Of a stretch of DNA of 50,410 nt, positions 24,946 through 31,707 are shown piece by piece. Position 1 is the first letter of the stretch. Each line of letters begins with the position of its first letter. The notes beneath the pieces were generated by a model. The model saw nothing but the letters and a program-made list of their open reading frames with translations, was not told the DNA's origin and did no database searches. A program made the position numbers and the translations under genes. The DNA comes from JBJXFE01 sp046153875 (GTDB lineage: Bacteria; Planctomycetota; Phycisphaerae; Phycisphaerales; UBA1924), in contig JBJXFE010000051.1 of assembly GCA_046153875.1 (NCBI GenBank), forward strand, positions 1-50,410, read 5' to 3'.

Positions 24946-24970
24946 GGCACGGGCGAGACGCCCATGCCAC
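24946..24970 (-). repeat. Dispersed palindromic repeat, short form, copy 1
   Basis: Minus strand reads GTGGCATGGGCG, TCT, CGCCCGTGCC. Bases just outside its left end (CCTGCT on the minus strand) also match those beside the copy in tyrS. Confidence 0.65.
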
Positions 24971-25012
24971 CAGCAGGGGCGGGGGGGCGGGGAGAGAGCA
25001 AGGAGACCGCAC

Positions 25013-25705
25013 ATGGCGACGCTTCCGGAAGGCCGCAAGGCACGTGTCGAGTACTTCGAGCAGCACCTTCCCGTCTGGCAGGACAACGCGGGGGCCGTCG
25101 GCCTCACCGTCGCCCAGCTCACCTCGCTGAGCACCTTCATCACCGCCGCCCGAACCACCCTCAACGCCGCCGAGGCCGCACGCAGCACGTCCAAGTCCGC
25201 CACCGTCGCGTTCTATAACGCCGAAGAGCCCATGACCGACCTCGGCGCCGACCTCATCAAGACCATCCGCGCCTTCGCCGAGACCACCAACAACCCCAAC
25301 GTCTACGCGACGGCCCAGATCCCGCCGCCCGCCGCCCCCACGCCCACCCCGCCCCCCGAGCAGCCCGACGACCTCTCGGGGCTGATCGATCCCTTCGGCG
25401 TCATCACGCTCGCGTGGAAGGCCGTGCCCAAGGGGCCGACCTCCGGCGTGTTCTTCTTCGTCGAGCGGAAGATCGGCGCGGGCACCTGGACGCCCATCGG
25501 CGCGACCCAGGAGAGCACCTTCGCCGACCCCGCCGCCGGGCAGCAGGCCGCCGCCGCCACCGTGGCGTACCGCGTCCAGGCACGCCGCGGCGCCGAGGCC
25601 AGCGCGTGGTCCGACCCGCTCAACGTCAGCTTCGGCGGCGGACAGGACGGGATCGCGGGGTTCATCGGCGATGAAGGCGGAGAGGGGCTCGCCGAGGCGG
25701 CGTAG
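25013..25705 (+). CDS. Helical N-terminal domain plus fibronectin-III-like domain, function unknown
   Basis: 230 residues, no signal peptide or membrane segment. Residues 1-100 are helical (RVEYFEQHLPVWQDNAGAVGLTVAQL, then TAARTTLNAAEAARSTSKSATVAF), followed by a Pro-rich linker (PPPAAPTPTPPPEQP) and a beta-rich domain (FGVITLAWKAVPKGPTSGVFFFVERKIGAGTWTPIGATQESTF, VAYRVQARRGAEASAWSDPLNVSF) that reads as fibronectin type III. The lack of export signal is unusual for such a domain. AGGAG precedes the ATG. I do not know a characterised homologue. Confidence 0.75.
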   Translation: MATLPEGRKARVEYFEQHLPVWQDNAGAVGLTVAQLTSLSTFITAARTTLNAAEAARSTSKSATVAFYNAEEPMTDLGADLIKTIRAFAETTNNPNVYATAQIPPPAAPTPTPPPEQPDDLSGLIDPFGVITLAWKAVPKGPTSGVFFFVERKIGAGTWTPIGATQESTFADPAAGQQAAAATVAYRVQARRGAEASAWSDPLNVSFGGGQDGIAGFIGDEGGEGLAEAA

Positions 25706-25708
25706 GAA

Positions 25709-25868
25709 GAAAACTCAAAGCAGCACAGCAGCAAAGCTCAAATCAGCGGAGCTGGGGCGGCACACCGGCGGAAGCTGATCGCGGGCAAGACCGGCGGCCG
25801 GGGGTGTGTGCTAAAACGCTCCCAGCCGCTTTTCATTTGAGCGTTGAGCTTTGCTGCTTTGAGCTTTT
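25709..25868. repeat. Inverted repeat pair between convergent genes
   Basis: Left arm (about 25713-25742, with CTCAAAGCAGCA and GCAAAGCTCAAAT) and right arm (about 25835-25867, complement of AAGCTCAAAGCAGCAAAGC) are near-identical in opposite orientation about 95 bases apart. The right arm encodes the last residues of the zinc-ribbon protein. Confidence 0.6.
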
Positions 25869-26315
25869 TCCGCTTCCGCACTCCGGGCACGCCGCGCCGG
25901 GGGTCAGACCCGCGAGGTCGTACCCGCACGCCGCGCAGCAGCCGGGGGAGGCTCGGCGATCGAGGCGCCAGAGCCAAACGCCCGGTACCGCGGTCAGCAC
26001 GAGAGGAAGCCAGAGCGGAAGAGTGAGCCCGAAGCCGCGTGAGTCGATCGCGAAGCGCGGGAGCGGGCGCGGGGGGATGAAGTCCCATCTGCTCTTGCGC
26101 CTGAAGCTAGTTCTCGCCGGAGCATACGCCTTCTCGATGCCCCCCCAAGCGTTGAAGACGCCGCATTCGAGGTGCAGCGTGTACTTTCGCGGCCGGGTAT
26201 CGAAGCGGCAGAGGATCTCGTAGCGCGCGCTCGTGACCCAGGCCGCCGCGATCAGCAGCGAGACGGAGAGCCCCGCCCACTTCGCCGCCCGCCGCACTCG
26301 CCCGCGTCGCTTCAT
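25833..26315 (-). CDS. Small membrane protein with C-terminal zinc ribbon
   Basis: 160 residues. Basic start MKRRGRVRRAAKW, first membrane helix (AGLSVSLLIAAAWVTSA), an exposed segment rich in Trp, Arg and Pro, a second helix (LTLPLWLPLVLTAVPGVWLW), then a cytoplasmic tail CCAACGYDLAGLTPGAACPECGSG with two CxxC pairs, a zinc ribbon. This architecture is common in Planctomycetes and of unknown function. The last ten residues (SSKQQSSTLK) come from a repeat arm and look like an extension. A TATCTT box lies nine bases before the ATG. Confidence 0.8.
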   Translation of the reverse strand: MKRRGRVRRAAKWAGLSVSLLIAAAWVTSARYEILCRFDTRPRKYTLHLECGVFNAWGGIEKAYAPARTSFRRKSRWDFIPPRPLPRFAIDSRGFGLTLPLWLPLVLTAVPGVWLWRLDRRASPGCCAACGYDLAGLTPGAACPECGSGKSSKQQSSTLK

Positions 26316-26460
26316 GACTGCATCAAGATACGCGATCCTCGGCTCTTGCCGTCATCCCGCCTTCGCGGTCTTCGGAACTTCGCGTTACCCCCCCTAGCCC
26401 CTCCGCGAACCCAGCGCCCTCCGCGTTCGTTCCCATGCCGCGCGACGAGGCGGGGTAGAA

Positions 26461-26483
26461 CACAGGCGAGACGCCTGTGCCAC
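26461..26483 (-). repeat. Dispersed palindromic repeat, short form, copy 2
   Basis: Minus strand reads GTGGCACAGGCG, TCT, CGCCTGTG: one mismatch over 23 bases to the copy inside tyrS, preceded by CTC in both. Confidence 0.75.
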
Positions 26484-26504
26484 GAGAATGGGTAGGGGGT
26501 CCGC

Positions 26505-28091
26505 TCACCCCCCCGCGCTCCCCTCGCCCCCCGGTAGCGTCATCGTCCACGGATCGAGGTACTCGTCGATCGACGCCCGCGTGATCGGTTTCCCGTTGAC
26601 GTCCTTCGTCCCCACCAACGTTTCATGGGCAAGCTGTCGAACAGTCTTGCCCTTGCTAAAGGCGTCCTTCGCGAGGGCCGCGGACTTGTCGTAGCCGATC
26701 ACCGGCACCAGGCTCGTGCACATCGCCAGCGAGCCCTCGATGAGCTCCTTGCAGCGCTTCTCGTCGGGCACGAGACCCCGGAGGAGGTTGTCCGTGAAGA
26801 CCGTCATCGCGCGTGAAAGCAGGTGGATCGAGTCCAGCAGGTTCGCGGCCATCATCGGCATGGCGACGTTCAGGTCCAGCAGCGAGCCCACGCCCCCCAG
26901 CCCGCCGATCGTCACCGCGTGGTCGTTGCCGATCACCTGGGCGCACACCATGATCAGCGACTCGCAGATCACCGGGTTCACCTTCCCCGGCATGATCGAC
27001 GAGCCCGGCTGCACCGCGGGCAGGATCAGCTCACCCAGGCCGCAGCGCGGGCCCATGCCCATGAGCCGGATGTCCCCCGCGATCTTGCTGAGGCTCACCG
27101 CGATGGTGCGCAGGTGCGCGGAGGTTTCAACAACCGCGTCCTTCGCGTGCTGGGCCTCGAAGTGGTTAACAGCCTCGCGGAAGTGGACGCCCGTCGCCCG
27201 CATGAGTTCGGCCGCGACCATGGCGCCGAACTGCTCGTGGGCGTTGATCCCCGTGCCCACGGCCGTGCCGCCGATCGGCAGCTCCGAGAGCGCGTGCAGG
27301 GCGCGGTGGAGCCGCTCCTCGGCGTGGTGGAGCTGCGAGGCGTAGCCGCCGAACTCCTGCCCCAGGCGGATCGGCGTCGCGTCCATCAGGTGCGTCCGCC
27401 CGATCTTCACGAGCTTGTCCCAGGCCGCGGCCTTCGCGTCCAGCTCCGTCGCCATGAGCTTTAACGCGGGCAACAGTTCCCCATGAATGGCCGTCGCGGC
27501 CGCCACGTGCATCGCGGTGGGGAACGTGTCGTTCGACGACTGCCCCATGTTCACGTGGTCGTTGGGGTGGACACCCCCCGACTTGATCCACGCGGGGTCC
27601 TTCGATCGGCCGATCGGCTGGTGCCGACGCACGCAGACGAGGTTGGCGATCACCTCGTTGGCGTTCATATTCGTGGACGTGCCCGAGCCGGTCTGGAAGA
27701 TGTCGATCGGGAAGTGTTTAAACAGCCCGCCGAGGGCCGGCAGGCCGTCGCTGATCTCGTGGCACGCCTCGGTGATCGCGCGGAAGCGGTCGTCGTCGAG
27801 CCGACCCAGGCGGTGGTTCACCGTCGCGGCCGCGGCCTTGATGAGGGCGTAGGCCTTGATGATCCCCTCGGGCACGGGCCGCCCGCTGACGGGGAAGTTT
27901 AACACGGCGCGTTGCGTGGACGCGCCATACAGGGCCGAAGCGGGCACGGCCATCTCGCCCATCGAGTCCTTCTCGATCCGCGTGGCCTCGGCCGGAGGGG
28001 GGGCGGCGGGGCGGCTGGCGGGGGGCGCCGCCGCGGGGCGGGAGGTGGGCTTACCGCCCGGTTTCTTGGACTTGGTGCTGGGCGTGGGCAC
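26505..28091 (-). CDS. fumC: Fumarate hydratase, class II
   Basis: Reversible hydration of fumarate to malate in the TCA cycle; homotetramer. 528 residues. Core starts at about residue 37 (TRIEKDSMGEMAVPASALYGASTQRAV), with SGTSTNMNANEVIAN, NMGQSSNDTFPTAMHVAA (fumarase rather than aspartase type), GGTAVGTGINAH and the signature GSSIMPGKVNPV. Ahead of the core is a Pro/Ala/Lys extension of about 36 residues, absent from most homologues. Start: the GTG at 28091 has GGGAG upstream. An in-frame ATG at 28145 lies inside a TACAAT box (28149-28144 on the minus strand) and is unlikely. The frame remains open far upstream without meaning. Confidence 0.94.
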   Translation of the reverse strand: MPTPSTKSKKPGGKPTSRPAAAPPASRPAAPPPAEATRIEKDSMGEMAVPASALYGASTQRAVLNFPVSGRPVPEGIIKAYALIKAAAATVNHRLGRLDDDRFRAITEACHEISDGLPALGGLFKHFPIDIFQTGSGTSTNMNANEVIANLVCVRRHQPIGRSKDPAWIKSGGVHPNDHVNMGQSSNDTFPTAMHVAAATAIHGELLPALKLMATELDAKAAAWDKLVKIGRTHLMDATPIRLGQEFGGYASQLHHAEERLHRALHALSELPIGGTAVGTGINAHEQFGAMVAAELMRATGVHFREAVNHFEAQHAKDAVVETSAHLRTIAVSLSKIAGDIRLMGMGPRCGLGELILPAVQPGSSIMPGKVNPVICESLIMVCAQVIGNDHAVTIGGLGGVGSLLDLNVAMPMMAANLLDSIHLLSRAMTVFTDNLLRGLVPDEKRCKELIEGSLAMCTSLVPVIGYDKSAALAKDAFSKGKTVRQLAHETLVGTKDVNGKPITRASIDEYLDPWTMTLPGGEGSAGG

Positions 28092-28143
28092 GGGGAACTC
28101 CCGGTTCGCGGGCGGGTCGAACACTCCGACCCGGTCGCGCGGC

Positions 28144-28149
28144 ATTGTA
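28144..28149 (-). promoter_or_regulatory. -10 box of fumC
   Basis: TACAAT on the minus strand, predicted start near 28137, leader about 46 bases to the GTG start; -35 not evident. Confidence 0.45.
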
Positions 28150-28307
28150 CGGACGGGGGCAGAGGGGCCGGAAGAGCGCCCGACGCACGCCGCCGCGGCC
28201 CTATCGTCATAGGGCCGGTGACTTCGGGGGGGGCGGCGGGGCGGGGCGGCCCGCCCGAGCGGGATAGGGCTCTCGGTACAGACCTCGTGGCGAACAGGAG
28301 CGGATTC

Positions 28308-29564
28308 ATGCGGTCGGCACCGATGATCGGAACCTTCGCGGCCGCCCTGGCGGCGACCCTGCTCTCCCCGGCGGCCTCGGCCCAGAACCAGCCCGCCAAC
28401 CCGCCGTTCCCCGCCGGCACGATCCTTGAGCGGTACGACCCGCACGAGTGGACCCTCGAAGCCACCGTCAACGTCCGGGCGTGGCAGACCACCGACCCGA
28501 GCACCAAGCTCCCGGTCATCGAGAAGTTTGAGATCGACACCGCCGCGATCGTCTTCCCGCTGATCCAGCAGACCGCCGGGCACGCCGCCAAGGACCCCGC
28601 CGAGAGCGAGCTGCGCGTCAACGACGTCGTGATCCCCACCTCGTACGAGTTCATGAGCGGCTACCACTCGGGGACGCGCCTGGGCAAGTGGCGGTTGATG
28701 GACTGGAGCGGCGATGAAGTCCAGCTCAAGGTGAAGATCGCCACCACCTGCTTCAAGACGCGCTTCAACGAGGCCGCCGCCGAGGCGATCGACTGGCCCA
28801 AGGGCGACTGGCCGCCCGAGGCCGCCTCCACGTTCGATCCGCAGTTCTACGTCAACATCGGCCCCCCCGACAAGGGCTACGACATGGAGCCGATCCGCGA
28901 ACTGGTCAAGCTCTGGACCAACGGCAAGGACCCCAAGTCCATCAAGCCCGTGACGCTGGCCAAGTACTTCGCCGGCGAGGTGTGGGAGCTCGCGCAGCCC
29001 TCGGGCAACGGCCTGGGTTTCAACCGCCTCGGGCAGCTCGAGGGGATCGACCTGCAGGGCGCTCCCGTGACGGCCCGGCGCCGGCGCGGCAGCGAGTTCG
29101 ACATCGTGTGCCTCCTGGCCGCCGTGTACCGCGAGGCCGGCCTGCCCGCCCGCACCGTGATCGGGCTGGACATCGGCGAGCGGGAGGACCTCAACCGCCG
29201 CACAATTTTCGAGAGCAAGGGGTCGCCCAAGCTGCGGGCATGGGTGGAGTTCGCCCTCTACGACGAGTCGAGGGGGCAGGTTCAGTGGGTCCCCGTGGAC
29301 GTCGTCCGCATGCGCAAGAACACGTCGCGCCCGCCCGCCCTGGACAAGCCATGGCCGTACTTCGGAACGCACGACGAGCTGGACTGCATCATCCCGTTCG
29401 CGTTTCAGTTCCATCCGCCGACGACGGTGCGGGCGTACGGCTCACCGGGCTTCTGGGGCTGGATGGTCACCCCGAAACCGCCCGAGCGGGCCGTGCAGGC
29501 GCTGACCTTCCGTGCCCAGTTCACGCCCAGGACAAGCGGGCAGAACCCGCCGGGGAGGCGCTGA
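28308..29564 (+). CDS. Exported transglutaminase-fold protein lacking catalytic residues
   Basis: 418 residues. Signal peptide MRSAPMIGTFAAALAATLLSPAASAQ, an N-terminal beta-rich domain (WTLEATVNVRAWQTTD...), then a transglutaminase-like core: GSEFDIVCLLAAVYREAGLPARTVIG aligns with the family pattern GxC(r/d)xx...RaxGIPAR, and LRAWVEFALYDESRGQVQWVPVDVV with HAWVE...W.PVD. Glu263 occupies the nucleophile Cys position and Arg310 the His position; only the Asp remains. So it is probably a non-catalytic, binding version. AGGAG precedes the ATG; the frame continues upstream without export signal. Divergent from fumC. Confidence 0.78.
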   Translation: MRSAPMIGTFAAALAATLLSPAASAQNQPANPPFPAGTILERYDPHEWTLEATVNVRAWQTTDPSTKLPVIEKFEIDTAAIVFPLIQQTAGHAAKDPAESELRVNDVVIPTSYEFMSGYHSGTRLGKWRLMDWSGDEVQLKVKIATTCFKTRFNEAAAEAIDWPKGDWPPEAASTFDPQFYVNIGPPDKGYDMEPIRELVKLWTNGKDPKSIKPVTLAKYFAGEVWELAQPSGNGLGFNRLGQLEGIDLQGAPVTARRRRGSEFDIVCLLAAVYREAGLPARTVIGLDIGEREDLNRRTIFESKGSPKLRAWVEFALYDESRGQVQWVPVDVVRMRKNTSRPPALDKPWPYFGTHDELDCIIPFAFQFHPPTTVRAYGSPGFWGWMVTPKPPERAVQALTFRAQFTPRTSGQNPPGRR

Positions 29565-29586
29565 GCCACGGATGGACCGAGCGCCC

Positions 29587-29722
29587 GCGCCGAGTCCCCC
29601 CCTGCGGGTCCGTGCCGAGTCGCCCCCCTGCGGGCTCCGCCCTATCGTCGCGCCGTTCTGCCGCCGAGGCGGGTTCCTTGATCCCCTGATCCCTCGGTCC
29701 CTCGGTCCCTCGGTCCCTCGGT
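29587..29722. repeat. Short tandem repeats in the spacer
   Basis: Two imperfect 25-base copies (CCGAGTC, C-run, CTGCGGG..CCG; 29587-29636) and four perfect copies of the octamer CCCTCGGT (29691-29722). They lie between convergent genes. Confidence 0.7.
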
Positions 29723-29731
29723 CCATTCACC

Positions 29732-31006
29732 CTACGGGCACCCGAGCACGTACTTGCCCTGGAAGCACCCGAAGTCGGCGACGGTGAGGGTTCCGCTGGC
29801 GTTGCAGTCGGCGTAGAGGTCGGCGATCACATACTTGCCTTGGAAACACCCGAAGTCGGCGACCGTGAGGTGGCCGCTGCCGTTGCAGTCCGGGTAGCAC
29901 GAGCCGACGGCCGGAAGCCCGGTCACGATCCAGCCGCGCTGCTCGGTGCCGATGAGGCCGTAGCCGACGATCGCCGTGCCGTCGGCGCTGATGGCCCTGG
30001 CTTCATTGAGCGTCCAGCCGGCGAGGCTCACGCCCAGCGTGGGAAGGTGCGTGTTGAGGTCCACAAGGCCCAGGGGCGACGTCCAGAGGAACGCGCGCTG
30101 ACCCAACGGGGTCGCGCCCGAACCTACGACGGCCGAGCCGTCGCCGCTCACGCCGCGGGCTTCCGTGGTCGTCCCGCCCGGGAATGGGCCGAGGTTGACC
30201 ATTCCCCCGGCGCTGGTCCAGCGGAACGCGCGGGTGCCGAACGTGGTGCCGCCCTTGCCGACAACGACCGAGCCGTCCGTGTTCACGCCGTAGGCCGTTG
30301 ATCCGTACGCGGTCGGCACCCCGGTAATCGTTCCCAGGCTGACCATTCCCGCGGCCGCGGTCCACCGGAACGCGAGCCAGGCGCCGCTCGCGGTGTTGCT
30401 CTCTCCCACGATCACGGCGCCGTTGCCGCTCACGCCGGTGGCCCCGGAGTGACCGCCCCCGGGGAGTGTGCCCAGGTTCTCCATTCCCATCAGGGACGAG
30501 GTCCATCGGAACGCGCGGCTGCCAAGCGAGGAACTGCTGCCCCCGACGACGACCGAGCCGTCGCTGCTCACGCCCGACGCGGACGACCCGATCCCGCCGG
30601 AGAGCGCACCGAGGCTGATCAAGCCAGACCCGCTGGTCCACAGAAACGCGGTTTCACTCGACCCGACGACGACCAGCCCGTCGGCGCTGATGCCGCTGGC
30701 GCCGCCGTAGATCCCGCCCAGCGTGCCCAGGTTCGTCATGCCCCCCGCGCTGGTCCAACGGAACGGACGGGAGCCACCGGGCATCGGGACGAACTCGCTG
30801 GTCCCGACGACGTACGTGCCGTCGCTGTTCACGCCCGAGGCCGACGACGATCCCATGAGCGAACCGAGATCGGTGATGGTCGGCTGAGCGACGGCCGTGG
30901 CCGCGGTAGCCAGCCCCGCGGCCGCGATCAAGAGGGGACGCCGGGCGCGTCCGGTTGTGGGGATGGCGGCCAGGAGGGCGTTGATCCGGTGAGAGCGATG
31001 CTTCAT
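29732..31006 (-). CDS. Exported HAF-repeat protein with GC-type dockerin tail
   Basis: 424 residues. Signal region (RRPLLIAAAGLATAATAVAQ) after a basic lead; then about seven HAF repeats of some 45 residues, each like GVSSDGSVVVGGSS...RAFRWTS..GMENLGTLPGG, expected to form a beta-propeller. The C-terminus is a pair of 24-residue EF-hand-like modules (CYPDCNGSGHLTVADFGCFQ and YADCNASGTLTVADFGCFQ) ending LGCP, the GC-type dockerin found in Phycisphaerales exported proteins and thought to anchor or sort them. GGAGA precedes the ATG. It is divergent from the first sigma/kinase operon, with an 8-bp inverted repeat in between. Confidence 0.88.
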   Translation of the reverse strand: MKHRSHRINALLAAIPTTGRARRPLLIAAAGLATAATAVAQPTITDLGSLMGSSSASGVNSDGTYVVGTSEFVPMPGGSRPFRWTSAGGMTNLGTLGGIYGGASGISADGLVVVGSSETAFLWTSGSGLISLGALSGGIGSSASGVSSDGSVVVGGSSSSLGSRAFRWTSSLMGMENLGTLPGGGHSGATGVSGNGAVIVGESNTASGAWLAFRWTAAAGMVSLGTITGVPTAYGSTAYGVNTDGSVVVGKGGTTFGTRAFRWTSAGGMVNLGPFPGGTTTEARGVSGDGSAVVGSGATPLGQRAFLWTSPLGLVDLNTHLPTLGVSLAGWTLNEARAISADGTAIVGYGLIGTEQRGWIVTGLPAVGSCYPDCNGSGHLTVADFGCFQGKYVIADLYADCNASGTLTVADFGCFQGKYVLGCP

Positions 31007-31022
31007 GGGAATCTCCGTGTAC

Positions 31023-31051
31023 GAGGTGCGTCTATGAGGTACTCGCACCTC
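31023..31051. promoter_or_regulatory. Inverted repeat, candidate operator
   Basis: GAGGTGCG (31023-31030), 13-base spacer, CGCACCTC (31044-31051), perfect 8-bp arms in the 119-bp divergent region between the HAF-dockerin gene and the sigma gene, just upstream of a TACACT box (31064-31069). Confidence 0.45.
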
Positions 31052-31125
31052 ACCGCATTTCCTTACACTGGAGGGGACGGAATTCGCGGGGTTCACCCCC
31101 AGGCGGTCGCCGTCGGAGCATCGCG

Positions 31126-31707
31126 GTGGATGCGACTCGTTCAACGCTCCTGGTGCGGCTCCGCGACCCCGGGGATCAGCAGGCATGGCGGGCGTTTGAC
31201 GACCTGTATCGGGCCATGCTCGTGGGATACGCCCGGGCCCGCGGGCTGGCCCAGGCGGACGCCGAGGACGTGGCACAGCAGTGCGCCCAGGCCGTGCTCG
31301 AGCAGATCGCGAACTACACGCACGCCGGGAGTTTCAAGCGCTGGCTGCGGGCCATCGCCGAGCACAAGATCGTTGACCTGGCCCGCCGCCAGCGCGAAGT
31401 CCGCCTGCCGACCGGCCAGTGGCAGGCCCAACCCGATCAGACGCCCGGGGTTGACGAGGTGTGGGAGCGGCACTGGTCGGTCGCCCACCTGCGATACTGC
31501 GCTGAGGTGGTCCGCGCCGATGTCGCCGAGTCCACCTACGCTGCGTTCGTCGGTGCCGCGCTGGAGGGCAAGCCCGCGGAGGCCGTGGGTGCCGGGCTGG
31601 GCATGTCCGCCAATCAGGTGTACGTCTCCAGGCACCGCGTGCTCGAGAAGATCCGCGCCAAGATGCTGGAACTGACGGGCGAGGACCATACCGGGGCTTC
31701 GGCGTGA
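31126..31707 (+). CDS. ECF-like RNA polymerase sigma factor
   Basis: 193 residues. Region 2 in STLLVRLRDPGDQQAWRAFDDLYRAMLVGYARARGLAQADAEDVAQQ with the DAEDVxQ motif, then SFKRWLRAIAEHKIVDLARRQ; region 4 helix-turn-helix in VGAGLGMSANQVYVSRHRVLEKIRAKM. The weak FDDLYR-type region 2.1 and linker fit planctomycete kinase-associated ECF groups. GTG start at 31126 with GGAG upstream; a TACACT box lies at 31064-31069. The stop overlaps the GTG of the next gene (GTGA), so sigma factor and kinase are translationally coupled, as expected if the kinase fusion protein controls the sigma factor. Confidence 0.88.
   Translation: MDATRSTLLVRLRDPGDQQAWRAFDDLYRAMLVGYARARGLAQADAEDVAQQCAQAVLEQIANYTHAGSFKRWLRAIAEHKIVDLARRQREVRLPTGQWQAQPDQTPGVDEVWERHWSVAHLRYCAEVVRADVAESTYAAFVGAALEGKPAEAVGAGLGMSANQVYVSRHRVLEKIRAKMLELTGEDHTGASA

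Larger units (their letters stand above)
24379..25012. other. 634-bp spacer with degenerate short repeats
   Basis: No supported gene. Holds a C-run/CACGCGGGCG segment (24421-24445), an imperfect tandem array of 20-27 base units built on TTGCCGTCG (about 24600-24735), and a short-form palindromic repeat at 24946-24970. Open frames on both strands give low-complexity Arg/Pro/Ala products. Confidence 0.6.

Noticed and set aside
24379..25012. Protein-coding frames in the repeat-rich spacer
   Set aside because: Products are Arg/Pro/Ala low complexity on both strands, with no start signals and no recognisable domain.
28092..29414. Long upstream extension of the fumC frame, and the ATG at 28145
   Set aside because: Antisense to the transglutaminase-fold gene; the ATG at 28145 lies within the likely -10 box. 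GTG 28091 has a ribosome-binding site.
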